Below, piece after piece: positions 47,591 to 62,300 of a stretch of 64,000 bases of DNA. The position numbers and the translations under genes are program-made. Position 1 is the first letter of the stretch; each line of letters opens with the position of its first letter. Below the pieces are notes generated by a model. The model saw only the letters and a list, made by a program, of their open reading frames with translations, was not told the origin of the DNA and made no database searches. Source of the DNA: Climacium dendroides (lineage: Eukaryota > Streptophyta > Bryopsida > Hypnales > Climaciaceae); NCBI GenBank assembly GCA_950106755.1, contig OX467086.1:21966001-22030000 (forward strand), read 5' to 3'.

Positions 47591-48855
47591 ATTTTGTGCC
47601 CTCACTAAATAGGATAAATCAGTCTAGTCTGGCCCGCACTGTCCTCTGGCATGAATTCAACTTCCCCGCCAGCCCTCACGCAATCCTCACCAGCATTCCG
47701 CGCGATTCCTCAAACCCACACACGGCGCGGCTTAAACACTCTCACAGATCCATCAACCCCACAAATGCCGCATCTAAACCCTTGCCACTGACAGATCCAT
47801 CAAAACAATTGTCATCTCACAAACACACAATCACACAATCAGTGCTCCGAAAACAACAACAGTCAACGAAAAACAACAAATACAGACGACGACGACGGCG
47901 AAGCAACAAGCATGGTTTCATCTTTCCTGCGATCGCACATTCTCAAATCGACGAAGACGATGACGAGCATAAGTTACAAGGATTGCAAGCAACAAGCATG
48001 GTTTCATTATCCCCATAATCGCATATTCTCCCATCCGCAGTTGCGAAGTTCGAGGCGCTTTCCCGTGTCAGATCCATCTGCAAAGGCGTTGTCGGGATTG
48101 CCAAGGGCTGCGATTGGAGTTCCCATTCCTGTAGCTCCATCTGATGCGGAGAATAAGAATATTTTAATCCATCCAGACTCGTGCGTTTGACGAAACCACG
48201 AGCGCCAGAGTTGAAGAGGCAGTCGAAGTCGTCGCGGTTGACGGTTTCTCCCTTTTCGTAGCTCATGTTCTGCTTTTTCATTTGAGTAAACAATCAGTGC
48301 TGCAACTTGCAGCAACGTCCCAAGCTCCAGATCACACACAGACAGACCGATGGTTTTGTTGTTACAGAGCCCAAGGAGAGTTGAAGAGGTCGGCAGCATT
48401 TATTACGATTCTCTGTCACTTACTTACCCACCAACCACCACGCTCTGTCGCCACGACTGTTGTCGCATTAACCTTGTGGGTGGATTTAATGGTGGGAGCT
48501 CGACTGATCATCAGCGAGCATTATCATATCTTAGGAAGAGACACAAGATGACTGGAGACAGGGGAAGCACTTCTTGTTTTTTGTGAAATTTTTTTCCGTG
48601 AGGGAAAGAGAAAGTGAGAGAGAGAGCTTGTGAATTTGTGGTTACGTGTTTGTGGGGTTTGGGGTTCGTGGATTGGTTCGTGAGCTTCCCATGAATTGGC
48701 TGCACCCTAATCTCTGAAGGATTGGGTGTGTTTCCTGTGTATTTCAATTGTGAGGTGCTGGTGGATGCTAGATGCTTGAGTTGGGGCGCTTGAAAGTTGC
48801 CATACAATTGCAATAGAAGGCATTACGGCTCGAGAGTAAGTTTGGGGCTTACGAG
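47591..48855 (+). promoter_or_regulatory. Putative promoter and 5' leader of the acetyl-CoA carboxylase gene
   Basis: Composition shifts abruptly from AT-rich to balanced at about 47,600, and this continues to the carboxylase ATG. A GAGAGAGAGAGC run lies at about 48,617. Several short frames occur on both strands, including two overlapping minus-strand ones of 116 and 130 codons, but none has a recognisable domain. They may be chance. A leader intron is possible, as in other plant ACC1 genes, but I could not define one. No clear TATA box was chosen. Confidence 0.45.
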
Positions 48856-51800
48856 ATGGAGGCGAAGGCGGCGATGGCGTCGTCTCCCGTGGAAGAGTTC
48901 TGTCACGCGATGGGCGGGACGGACCCGATCCGCAGCATTTTGATCGCGAACAATGGCATGGCGGCCGTGAAGTTCATGCGCAGCGTGCGCTCGTGGGCGT
49001 ACGAGAGCTTCGGAGTGGAGCGGGCCGTGTTGCTGGTGGCTATGGCGACGCCCGAGGACATGCGCATCAATGCCGAGCACATCCGCATGGCGGATCAGTT
49101 CGTGGAAGTGCCGGGGGGGACCAACAACAACAACTACGCCAACGTGCAGCTCATCGTCGAGGTTTAGGATCTTCCATTCCACAAATCACATGTTTTTGCA
49201 CGGCTTTTTGCACAGAGTTTTGAAGCCCCTCTTCGCTTGGCAGGGGGGCTAGCTAGATTGCAAATTGGTGTGAAGTCTCGTGTGAAGTCTTTGGGCCATG
49301 GTTCTCATTCTTAACCAAATTCTGTGCAGCTGATCAATGTCTGTAGTAATTGACTGGATTGCAAGCTTGTGTGGATTGTGTGGTTTGTGGGTTGCACACA
49401 ACTTTGCAAAATGTGACTAGATTGCAAACTCGTGAGGTTAATGTGTGACCCTCGGGCAATGTTTCATATTCCTTTGCGAACTTTAGGTGGTCAATTGCAT
49501 GCTTGCAATGTCTACATAATTGACTAGATTGCAAGCTCGTGCGGTTAATGTGTGACCCTTGGGGCAGTGGTTCATATTTCTTAGCAAATTTTGTGTGTTC
49601 AATGGAAGATTGTAAACTTGTGTGCGGCCCCTCATTTCAAGTCAGGTGCTGACCTTGTTCCAGTGAGAATGTAGGGTGAACCCAAATGATGAACCTTGGC
49701 AAGACTTTTTCTGGCGGTTCAATCACGAACCTGATATAGTTTTGAATACAAGTATAACTCTGGTATCCGCAGTAATTGACTAGATTGCAAACGTGGAACC
49801 TTTTTCTTTTGCAGATTGCAGAGAGAACGGGAGTGCAAGCTGTGTGGCCGGGATGGGGTCACGCATCTGAGAATCCTGAGCTTCCAGATTCATTGCTAGC
49901 ACGGGGCATTCTCTTTCTGGGGCCTCCAGCAGCGCCCATGAGCGCTCTTGGTGATAAAATTGGATCCTCGCTTATTGCGCAGGCAGCGGGTGTGCCCACT
50001 CTCGCATGGAGTGGCTCTCATGTAAGCTTTTTTTTGGTCAGTTTTTTTGAAAGAATTGCTTGGAATAGTTTTACTTCAGTTTGCAGTGCTTATTCAGACA
50101 ACATGCATTGTCAACAATTGCTTGAAATATCATTGTTGCATTCAATTCAGTGAGTATTGACACGATATACATTGTCAGCAATTGCTTGAAATGCGGTTTT
50201 TGCATCCCTTTCTGTGAGTATTCAGACAACATACGTTGTCAACAATTGATTGGGATAGTGTTCTTGCATCCACCTATCAGTGAGTATTCAGACACCACAC
50301 GTTGTCAATACAGGTGTCTGTGCCCTTTGAGGTTTGCCAAGGCGTCATTCCGGACGATATGTACAAGAAGGCGTGCGTTTTCACTACGGAGGAAGCGGTA
50401 GCCTCGTGCCAGTCCATTGGTTACCCAGCTATGATCAAGGCCTCTTGGGGAGGTGGGGGGAAAGGAATTCGGAAGGTGCACAACGATGAAGAAGTGAAGA
50501 CCTTATTTAAGCAAGTGCAGGGTGAAGTTCCAGGCTCACCGATCTTCATTATGAAAGTGGCGACGCAGGTTGGTTGTTCTTGTCACTCATGAATCATGAT
50601 GCATCTTTTTTTTCTGCCCACCGAAAGCAAGCGTTACCTACTAAGCAAGTTACACCTGCTTTTGGTAGCTAGAAGAAAGACATTGGATGAAAAGACTCAT
50701 ATGGACGGACTTCCTTCATTTTTCGTGTGTGTTTTCACTGATGGTTTGAAGTGTCCAGAACCTGACTTCGGTCTTTTCATGCTGGATTAACAGAGTCGAC
50801 ATCTTGAGGTTCAGCTGCTCTGTGACAAACATGGAAATGTAGCAGCTCTGCACAGTCGAGATTGTAGTGTGCAAAGACGGCACCAAAAGGTAGTTTTCAT
50901 GCAACTTTTTTTTTTGCTTCAGTCAATGCTTCCGTTACGATCTTGTAGTCTCAAGTATATTTTGACAAATGTATTGTTCGAGAACGTACCTCACCAATTA
51001 ACCATTGACGAGAGATACTAATCAGTGTAGTGGTTTATGCCTTCGGTCTTATGTTTACCTTAGTCCAATTGGTGATTCGCTAAGAGTGTTGGAATTAAGT
51101 CATTCCACTGTAATTTGATTAACCAAGGTTGATTTCTTCTGATCGATTCTCGAGGTGTAATGTATTTTGCCCCAGATTATCGAGGAAGGACCCATCACGA
51201 TTGCTCCTCCAGAGACTGTGAGGCGCCTAGAGCAAGGCGCCTGTCGGCTTGCTCAATGTGTCAACTACATTGGAGCTGCAACTGTTGAGTATTTGTACAG
51301 TATGGATACCGGAGAATTTTACTTCCTGGAGCTTAACCCTCGTCTCCAGGTAATTCATTTTCATTACGTAGCAGCACTTGCATTGCCATTCGTACATACC
51401 CAGCCCCTCATGTTGTAGAGCTTCCCGGGTTGTGCAGGTAGAGCACCCTGTTACGGAGTGGATTGCTGAATTTAATTTACCAGCAGCTCAACTCAGTGTT
51501 GCCATGGGCATTCCTCTTTGGCGCATGCCTGGTACGTCTTTCTTCTCCTCTTTACCGCTGTGACAGCTCTTAGGTTGAGGATACCATTTGCTTCCTGCTT
51601 TAAGCATTTTAATCAACCCGTAGGACTGTGATTGTAGAACTCTGGAGTTATCACTTTGTACAAGAGACAAACACTTTCGATCAAATTTTTATCACTGCGT
51701 GTGAATTTCATATGCAACTTCAAAGTGGAAGGTTGTAGATCGCTATTGCAGGGATAGTAAACAACCCCATTTCCATTCAAAGATCAGTGACCATAGACAT

Positions 51801-54800
51801 TTAGCCAAGTCATGCTTGCATCCAAATTTCAGATTTCAAAGTAGGAATTGTGCAACTAATTCAGGAATTTTCATCTCTTGAATTTCATCGTTGAAGCAAA
51901 GTAGGTCTCATTGGTGGTTTTCAAGGTATAGTTAAATGAGCTCTGATAATCAAGGCATGATCAAATATGATTAAATCTGGTTACATTGGTGTCCTTGATC
52001 TGCAGAAATTCGACGCCTCTTTGGACAAGGAGGTGGAAGTCACGATTCTTGGAGGAGGGTGGCTAAAGAAGCTGTTCAGTTTGACTTGTCCAAATTTGAG
52101 TCCCAGAAACCCAAGGGGCATGTTGTAGCAGTGCGGGTTACAAGTGAAGACCCTGACGATGGATTCAAGCCCACTAGTGGCCAAGTTCAGGTATCTTGTC
52201 AGCATCTTTTGTTGGTAACTGTATCATTCTTCCATCTGGGAGTTCAGACTGTTGGTTTGAAGGTTTCTATAAGTGCTAAAATAGAAAGTTCACTTTGGAT
52301 GCGAATAGTCCATCGTAGTTACTTCCGAAACATATTTCTGTTAAAGACAAATGTAGGACCTCGTTTCATCTTTCTCTTGGTACTTTTTGTTACCTTTCAT
52401 GAATCGTCTTGAATGGTTTATTTCAACCCCTATAGATATGGCAGCAGCCACTTTTGGTCATTTGGCCACGTAGGGATTAAGCAATATAATGGGTAGTGGC
52501 TTGAGAGGAATTACAATATTTATACCAAACTTGTTTGAATGTTGAAAATTGACTTGTTTTTGCAGGAGCTTAGCTTTAGGAGTAAACCGAATGTGTGGGC
52601 TTACTTTTCAGTCAAGGTATCAAGTGACACCTTTCTGTAGCCTGCATAATGCCAGCCCATTGCATGCTTTTCTTTGTGTTCAAGATATTTCTGCTATAAC
52701 CTGTTAGTTCCGTTCTTAGGACCAGCTGTATATTAAAACATGTATGTCAACGTTTTGTCATCTTTGAGCATATGTAATCAGGTTAAGTTTATGCGCTCAT
52801 GAGATTGTATTAAATACACGACCTTTTGAGAGTTTCTTGAGAGGTTTGACTAGAGATGGGCTCTTTGGTCGTTCGGACTTGTTCCGAAGGCCTGCTGATT
52901 TTAAAATAGAGCATTAGAGTGAAAATAATTTTAGGTGATTCACGGTTGCTGTGGTCTGTGGTTTGCTAGTCTGGAGGAGGCATACATGAATTTTCCGATT
53001 CCCAATTTGGTAAGTCCATGAAACCCAATGTACCCCAGTATCAGATTGTTCGTCCTAGAGACATACCACATTAGAGGAAAGGCAATGGAGCGGAGGCATG
53101 TCATTGGTCTATTAGAGCAATTTGCTTCCATATAGAGCAACGGCAAGAAAGATTGAGGAGTCACTTTCTTCATTTGAACATATTTCTGGAATCCTATGAA
53201 AGAAGAGATGGCATTGAAGAATAAATGTCCGTCTAGAAATTATTGCTTGGAAGTCCATGAATGGGGAAAATGATGGACTTTTATTTAGTATCCATGCCAT
53301 GCGGATTGGATCTGGCGGAAGTAGTGCTGCCTGCCTCTGCTGTAGTGTGGTAACACCCTGAGAATTGGGACCACATTCCACCCAAATTAAAAGTTGCTGC
53401 TGGGATGCAGGCCACGTTTTTGCTTTTGGAGAAACTCGGGCAATGGCCATTGCCAACATGGTGCTGGGACTCAAGGAGCTTCACATTCGAGGAGAAATTC
53501 GCACCAACGTTGACTACACTGTTGATATCCTGCATGTAAGTGCTGGCATTCAATGTTTTGATTGAATTTCTGGTAATCAAAGTCAAAACAATTCTGTGCA
53601 TGGCACGGGCATTTACAAAATGTGGAGCACACAACAAAATTGAGTTTAGTATTAATTTTGATAACATGACCTTGCCTTCTATTTTGTGCAGGCACCTGAG
53701 TACAGAGACAATAAGATCCACACGGGGTGGTTGGATGCCCGCATTGCTAGGCGAGTGCGATCTGAACGACCTCCTTGGGAGATTTCTGTTGTGGGGGGTG
53801 CTCTATACGTAAGTTGTTTTCACTTTTCTTGTCTGGATCTTTCACTTAATGAATTGCATAGAATATAAGAGTACCCTACGTTACAGTTAGTTTTGTACAA
53901 AATTAATTCAAATTGGAATGTCTAAATTTCTACGTGCCATGTGGCATGTTGCCAATGCTGAGAGTGGTATTGAATTCTGTGTGGCACCTTGAATAATAAT
54001 GATATTTGAATTGGGCTTTTGAAACTGGTTAACAAATGATACTTGGGAGCTGCAAATTGACTTTTTTCTATTTCCGAGCGAACTCGGTCTGAGCAATGGA
54101 TGTTGTGGGTGGTTATTACCAGAAAGCAAGCAGGCTAGTTGCAGCTCGTGTAACAGAATACATTGGCTATTTGGAAAAGGGCCAAATTCCACCCAAGGTA
54201 CGTGCATCAACACCCAAATTGCGCTCTTTAAGGCATGATGCATTTGTTTAATCAAAAAAGCTTTTGTGTTTGATTTCGTTTTAATGATTTTGTTTTGTGT
54301 TGCAGAATATCTCGCTTGTTAATCTTCAAATCTCTCTCAACATCGACGGGATCAAGTACAATGTAATTTGTTTTTTCCCTTAAGTACACTGATTTGTCCG
54401 AATGTTGCGTGCGACACTAACTGACCAAAATAACACTATTTTGAATTACTGCAGTTTGAAATAATACCGTCTTGTAACAATTTCCACAAAAATGAATTTT
54501 TGTAGGGACACTAATTTTCTAGGTGACGCTAATTTTCCCCACTCACTAATAGGAAAACTCAAGTGTAGCTTGTGAAGTCCTTCATGGAATAATGTAGAAT
54601 GTCCTGTTCAGTGCATGCCTATTTTAAAGGGAACTTCCGATTTGGTTGAGTGCTGATTTGGGACAGTATTTTTGCAGATTGAGTTGACTAAAGGAGGTCC
54701 AGGTAGCTACTTGCTGCGCTTGAACAAATCTGAAGTACATGCTGAAGCTCACACTCTTCGTGATGGAGGTCTTCTTGTTCAGGTGATAACTTCAAATCAG

Positions 54801-56313
54801 CCGATCTGCTAGTTCCCCATTTATTTTTGGTGGTATTTTGAGCCAGGTTGTATTGCTGTTCCCATTTGAGTATAGACTGAAATTATCAATTGCAAGTGCA
54901 TGCGTCTCTCGAAAATTAAGTGTAAATTCTTGTGAAGTAGTTTCTGCACAAAAATGATCATTAAGGATATAGGAAAAGGGGGGTGGATCGCTGTCTATTC
55001 CAATATTAATTACCAACTTAGAGGCGTAATGGATGTGATATTGAAGGTTGTTTTGGCCTACCGACAGGGAGAATGGGATATTAAGGCAGAAAATGATGCA
55101 AATGACCGATTTGTTTTATGTTTAGTACTGGTGTACTAATCGTACATGTGTGCTAATGAGAATTTTATACTGATTCCGACTTGCAAAGTCTGATCCTTTT
55201 CAAATGTTTGGTTGTGTAGCTCGACGGGAACAGCCACGTGGTATACGCAGAAGAAGAGGCAGCCGGCACTCGCTTACTTATTGATGGACGTACATGTCTT
55301 TTGCAGGTCTGTAATGCAAAGCATCTGCAATGTTGCAGTTTTAAAGCTATTAGGCTTGTTTTAGTTTAACTTACTAATTGAATGGATGGCTTAATTTGCA
55401 GAATGAATATGACCCATCGCGATTAATTGCCGAAACGCCCTGCAAGTTAATGCGGTTTTTAGTACCAGATGGCAGCCACGTAGACGCTGATGCTCCATAT
55501 GCAGAGGTGGAGGTCATGAAGATGTGCATGCCTTTGTTGAGCCCGGCGCCTGGAACTATTAAATTCAGATTATCTGAGGGCTCGGCTATGCTGGTATGTT
55601 CCTTTCCAGTATTCTCTGTTTTCTGAGATGCCAAGCAAAACATTGTAATGTAAAGTCTCCATTCACCAGAGTAAGAGAGAGGTTCCAGTCACTGTAGAGG
55701 TAAACTTTGAACCTTTTCCTACAACAATCTAGAAACTTCCGCCATCTTAAATTTTGCATATTTATTTTGTGTTAAGCTAAATATCAATTGCAAAAAACTA
55801 GATGTCAATAAATTAAGTATTTCACACTTAGCACAAATCAAAGCTCACATGTATGGTCAATGGAGACTATGATGTATGTATGGTTAATGAAGCCTCTACC
55901 TTAGTGCTTCGCGAAATGATACAGTTTCCTTAAATCTCATTCAAGTGGGGGTGATGGACTTGTCTCTGATAAAGTAAAGGTGAATCTAATGAATAAAACT
56001 GTGAATAGGTGCTGGCAAGCCTTTTTTTGTGTCTCAAACACGAATCTGAAACGATGTTGATTTTGAAGATAATTTTAATACGTTTAACATATGTGGTGTG
56101 ATTTTTTTATTTGTTTTACTATAGGGTGGCGATCTGATTGCCTCACTGGAACTTGACGACCCCTCAGCGGTGAGGAAGGCTTTGCCCTTCGAGGGCAGCT
56201 TTCCACCCTTGGGACTCCCCACAGCTGTTGCTGCTAAAGTTCATCAACGCTGTGCTGACAGCCTGAATGCTGCAAGGAACATCCTTGCTGGTTACGATCA
56301 TAACCTTGATGAG
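48856..56313 (+). other. Exon map of the carboxylase, exons 1 to 17
   Basis: Exons: 48856-49161, 49815-50021, 50314-50568, 50794-50889, 51176-51349, 51438-51531, 52006-52190, 52566-52616, 52970-53009, 53411-53535, 53692-53808, 54123-54197, 54306-54362, 54678-54782, 55220-55306, 55402-55593, 56125-56313. Every intron is GT-AG and all joins preserve phase. Phase-1 joins occur after exons 6 and 9; the others are phase 0. Exon 9 is only 40 nt and encodes the short Gly-Gly-Gly-Ile-His-Glu-Phe segment of the biotin carboxylase. Confidence 0.88.
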
Positions 56314-59300
56314 GTATTTACTTGCATGTGGATTGGAATTTTTGGTGAATTTTGGAATTTTCCATGCTCAGTTCAATTACATGAGCTTTTTATGTCTCTA
56401 ATACAAGGATGACTACAGATGTCAGGCTGAAAACAATTTCTGAAAAAGGTTGAGTTGCTGTCTTGCAGGTGGTGAAGACCTTGCTCAGCTGTTTGGATGA
56501 CCCACAGCTGCCCTTGCTACAATGGCAGGAATGCATGGCTGTTCTTGCAACTCGACTCCCAAAGGATTTAAAATCGCAGGTAGGATATGTCCCCTGGAGG
56601 ACCGAGAACGCCGGATTGGTCCTCACGTCTTTGTAGCAAATTTGAGCATGCCAAATGGGGACTATTTTTGTTCAATTTAATTTATTTATGGAGTATTAAC
56701 CAACACATGCGATGTTCTTCACTAGTTGTGGTGATATAAAATTAGACTTCGGTAGAATCATAATTTTTACAATATAATCAGTCAAGTCGTCATTTTTAAT
56801 CTATGAATCCTTTGGTCGTCAAGGGGTTAAAAGCCAACGTTGCAAGTACTTTTTTAGAAACCTTCTGTATGAATGACTGTGAATTGTGTGAGCAGCTCGA
56901 TGCTGAATTTCGTGAATACGAGACCCGTTTCCAGAAGAATGGAGAGGGTCCAGACTTCCCAGCCAAGGCACTTACTGGAATATTCGAGGTGTGCTTTCAT
57001 GCCGTTTGCTTTATTAGCTCATTTAAGTTTTATATTTTTTAATTTTAATTGTGACAAGGTGATTTGTGGTTCTTACCTTAGAGATCTATGTTTGCAGACT
57101 TTCTCAGCACAATCTGCTGAGAACGACCGAGTGGCTCTAGAGCGCCTTGTGGAACCTCTCTTGCATCTAGCCAGGTCTTACGAGGGTGGAAGAGAAGGGC
57201 ATGCGTGTAATGTTGTGCAAACTCTTTTTAACGGGTACCTTCTTGTGGAAGAGCTATTCAACGAAAATGCGCAGGTATGATGCTCACAAACTTTTTAAAC
57301 CTGTAAGTATTGTAAAGCAGCTATGCTACATGAGCTTTAACTAGTTGTATGTCGCTGTTGTTAATGCAAGGCCTCCTCCCCTTTTGATCTAGACCCAATA
57401 AATTGATAACACCAACATCTTGACTTTCCTACCCCAAGTGACATATTTGTGACGATTTCTAAATCATGAAGCCATGTCGTGGAAGTATGAAGTTCATAGT
57501 GTGAGGACTAGTTGTAAAGCAGTACTGAGCTGAAAACTGATCGCCCATCGTGCATTTGATTCCTCCATCTATGAGGCTCTATTAATTGGTATGAAATCAT
57601 ATGGTGATTGCAGGCTGATGTCATTGAAGGGATGCGGCAGCAACATAAGAAAGACCTGTCCAAGGTGGTTGATATTGTGCTGTCCCACCAGGTAAGAGAG
57701 AAACTCAAACCAGAGCTACATATGCAGTTTGATTCCTGTGATAAGGTAAATTGTATTTTCGAACTACCGCAACATGATATCTTTTAACTTGTGATTGATT
57801 TCAGGGTGTCAAGAGGAAAAACCAGCTCATCTTAAGACTGATGGGAGCTTTAGTGTATCCTAATCCTGCTGCCTACCGTGAGCAGCTTGTCCGCTTTGCA
57901 GATCTGAACCACAGCAACTACTCTGAGGTACACCCAGTCCCATTTATTTCCATTCTACTTTGAATAAGATATTCACACCCATAATCAACACTGCCCCCAA
58001 TGTGACACCTACAGTTGGACCAAGAAGCGTCACAAAAAACTAGATATTGATGACGGACGCAATCAAACATGACAGTCTATGAGGGCCTAGCGTTGCTTTT
58101 GGGTTCACCTAGAGGCTGTACTTTGAAAATTCATAACTTATTCATACGGTGTCCAAAGATGCAATAACAATAATTTATGTTTAATAATAGTAACTATGGT
58201 GAGTTGTAATTAGTGACGAATATAGGTGGGCATACCTTATATGTGGCTGCCATACACTACTGGAAAACTGCCATTACTTTTAAAATTCACAACTTATTCA
58301 TACAGTGTCCAATCAAGACATGCTGAAGTGTGTCGGAATCCGCTTCTAGTTGTCAATAAAATCCAATAATAATAACTACGTAACTATGCTCAGTTGTAAT
58401 TAGTGACGATTCTTATATGTAGCTGCTGCACAAGGCTGGAAAACTGAAGGAGTCTAGATCTGATCTATTTGCGCTGAACTTTATTCCCAGTTCTTCAAAT
58501 TTGCAGTCCTCATGTTGTTGCGATGACGGATGTTGTGCAGCTGGCCTTGCGGGCGAGTCAACTGCTGGATCAGACCAAGCTGAGTGAGCTGCGGTCCAAC
58601 ATAGCCCGGAACTTGTCTGAGTTGGAGATGTTTACGGAGGATGGAGGGGAAGGTCACCATGGAAGACGCCGCAGTGCCATTGAGGAGCGGATTGAAGCGC
58701 TGGTGGACGCACCTTTGCCTGTGGAGGATGCTCTGGTGACCTTGTTTGATCACAGTGACCACACTTTGCAGCGCCGTGTCATTGAGAGTTACATTCGCAG
58801 GCTCTACCAGGTAACAACTTGTGAATAAAAAAAGTCTCTCCTTGTTGACACCTTTACAATCTTTAGATTTCTAAGGTCCACGAAAGAAGCTTGCGCTAAC
58901 GAGGAATTCTGCACCTTAATTGGTGCAATAGTTTGTTTTTTTCTACCTTGGACTTGGACTTTACACTAGTCCAATTCAAGTGTTAACATGAAGAGGAGGG
59001 GCTTACATAGCTCCTATTGGTGGCATGATAAAATTAATTGAGATAATAAGGTTACAGGTAGTGGACCCTTTTTACCTCAAATGTGTCCTAAATACAGTGG
59101 TCTATTTTCGGCTCTTTTCGAAAGTGTCCCTTACTGAGACCCCTTTCCAAGGAACACTGTAGATATTGAACCGTATATAACCTGATTGGCATTAAGCTTC
59201 TCATGATTAAAGACTTCACAGTCATGTTTTCAATGTCAGACATATGGTGTTCATCAACTATGTAGCCCTATTCTGGGCAGTGATTGGATGTAGTACTGCA

Positions 59301-62300
59301 GAACGTATTTTGTAGGTCGAAAGATTTAAAAAGTCATTGTAGGACTGCAAATTGAGTCAAGCCCAAGTAGCCTTTCAGTTTGCTACAAATGTAGTACGCC
59401 CTCCGTATTGTTGTTTTTTGTCCCGAAATGTGTGTATGATGTGTATTACTTAGCCTTCCATAGCCTCAAAGCAGATTGGACAATGTTTGCATCACAGTGG
59501 AGACGAGTAGGGAGTTGTCCCGCATGCTCCAGTTGATCTTTTTCCATATGCAGCACTTTGTAATCTTGCACACTTCATTGAAATCAACAATTATTTCGGG
59601 ACGGAGGGAGTGACTATTTTAGTTGCACCCACACTATTACTTACTAATGAAATGGAGCAGCGACAAGCAAGATATCCATGTCTGTCTCCATCCATGTTCT
59701 AATTCTATTTTGGGTGGACCATGTACAGCCATACCTGGTGAAGGGCTCCGTGAGGATGCAGTGGCACCGCTCTGGCTTAATTGCCACCTGGCAGTTTTGG
59801 GAGGAGTTTCCTCCGCCGACGGCCGAGATGCTGAGCAATGCCAAGGTGTTGAATGAGGACAGCCAAGGAGTCAAGAGGTGGGGAGCAATGGTGATTCTCA
59901 CATCTCTCCAGGTGCTCTCCAATGCAGTTGGATCTGCCCTCAAGGAAGCAGAGAGTGTACTCACACCGACTTCGAAAGCCTCTGCAGCATCCTATCACCA
60001 CAGTATGGCTGGAAGCCCTCGCCGGAACCATTCCTTTGTTGGGGCTCCCACTGGGTTTGGCAATGTGCTGCATGTGGCGGTAGTGGGCATCAAGAACCCC
60101 ATGAGTGCATTCCAAGACAGGTACGTTGTCCTGTTGATGGAAGCGGTCATCACAAAAGTGGCTACCTCCATCAAGTGTGATGGAAGCTGATCACAAAAGT
60201 CCCTCGTCATTGCTAATGGACTGTTTTTTGTATTAACAATTACCCTTCAACTAACTGAAGCAACACTGAAGCAACACAATTTCAGAATAATGTTTTTTTC
60301 CGTGCCTTTTTGTTGTGTTTAATAATCAGAATTTGAAAATGCACAAAAGCATTAATTTGACTCTAAAGTGTGTTGTTTCAATATTGGTCTTTTAACTAAT
60401 TGAAGTAGCACTGAAGCCACTGATAATTAGTGGAGAGGGGCTTTTATGATGGTTATGATGCGATCTCCAAGTAGGTACAAACAAGTGATTCTAGGGAGAC
60501 CTGAATTGCATCATGCTTATTTTGCCTCCCCCATGACCAATCTCCTTGTGATGGTGTCTAAATATCATCTTGTAACATGTTGATTTCTGTGGTTTCTGAT
60601 CTCGTGTCGGTCCATGCAGTGGGGATGAGGATCAAATCAATGAAAGAGTAGAGAAGCTGGCAAAGGCTCTGAAGGGTGAGAGTTTGGGCGCTATGCTCCA
60701 AATCTCAGGTGTGGGAGTAGTAAGCTGCATCATACAACGTGACGAAGGTCGTGCACCGACACGGCATTGCTTCCAATGGTCTCATGAACTCCATTACTTT
60801 TCGGAGGAGCCTCTCTTACGGCATGTTGAACCGCCTCTGTCTAATCTTCTTGAGCTTGTAATCCTCTCACCCCTCCTTCAATTCCTTAACTTGTACTTGC
60901 TATTTAAATGATGTTACTGGCATCCAATGTAAAAGAGTTCAACCTATATGCTTAAATGGAAGCACAAACCGTATGTACTACGTCACCAGACCGAGATGGT
61001 TATTGGACATAACCCTCTCTCACCCTCCTTCAATTCTTCATCTCGTATGACCTATTTAGATGACGTCATTGGCACCTTATATGTACGTTGAAGGAGTGCG
61101 GTGATATGCGTAGATGAATCCCAATAGAATATATGTCTGAAAGACAAGGTTATGTCGAATAACCGACCCAAGAAAGTTATGAGACATAACCCTCCCTTTC
61201 AGACTAAATCAAGTTTGTCAGATATTGAAGATGTACAGCTCTCTAATATTTTCAGGAAAGGAGAGGGTTGTGACTCTGTTTTCCAACCACAATGTGGTGA
61301 TGAAAGCAACAGGAGAGAGTTATGAAATCAAATATTGTAGCTTATTTTTGATAATGGTTTCTTGCAGGTCAAGTTGAAGGGCTTCACAGGAATGAAGTAC
61401 GCACCGTCTCGCAACAGGCAGTGGTACATGTACAATGCCATAGATGGAAAGACCCGAACTCGGAGGATGTTTTTGAGGGCTTTAATTCGGCAACCCAAGC
61501 CGAGTGATGAGAGTGGAGTACAGTTGGATTCACGGGATATCAATCTGGTGAAGGATAGCATCAAGCAGTCTCTTCAGGGAGCCTTGGATGAGCTGGAGTT
61601 GGCTGTTCATGATGTCAACGGAAAAGCTGACCATATCCATATGTATCTCTGCATCCTCAGGGCGCAGGAGCTTGAGGACTTGACTCAGGCTCTAAGGTAG
61701 TAACACTGAAGCACTGTTTGTGTTTTGAAATATCATCAGTCATTTATAACATTTTTCTTACCAGGATTGAAATGTCCCTTGCCGGGATTGAAATAATGAT
61801 TGGCAAATACATTGGCCTAGATTTACAACCTAAAATTGCTGGATGCTTTAAAAGGGAAGGGATATGGAAGGGATCTTAGAAGATAGCTTAACATGTGTAC
61901 TTCTCACATTTGATTCCCCATGTGCATCGAATTTCCAAAGAGACCCAGTTATGTTCGTAAAGGATGTTATGTACTGGATAACCAGTGAAGGACTAGGAGG
62001 CACGAGATGCATATTAGACATAACCCTCTCGTCTAGACTAAATTAGGATTGAGAATTCTTGGAGATTTATGACTCTCTTGAGCCAGAGGTAAGGAAGGAT
62101 AGGGGTTTTGACCTTATTTTCTAACAGCCATTTGCCTGTGGTGATGAAAGGGATAGGTGAGGGTTATGATTTTGAGAGTGTTCCAACTAAGCTGGAGAGA
62201 AATCTTTCTGATTTGGATAATTGGGGTGCTTTCCAGGAAAGAGAATACCAGTACTACGAATGAAGTCGAGGAAGTGGTGAATGTGCTGGAAGGTTTGGCA

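Noticed and set aside
52059..52412. Carboxylase frame read through past 52,190
   Set aside because: The conserved sequence stops at a GT donor after 52,190 and resumes at 52,566. The extra codons are intron.
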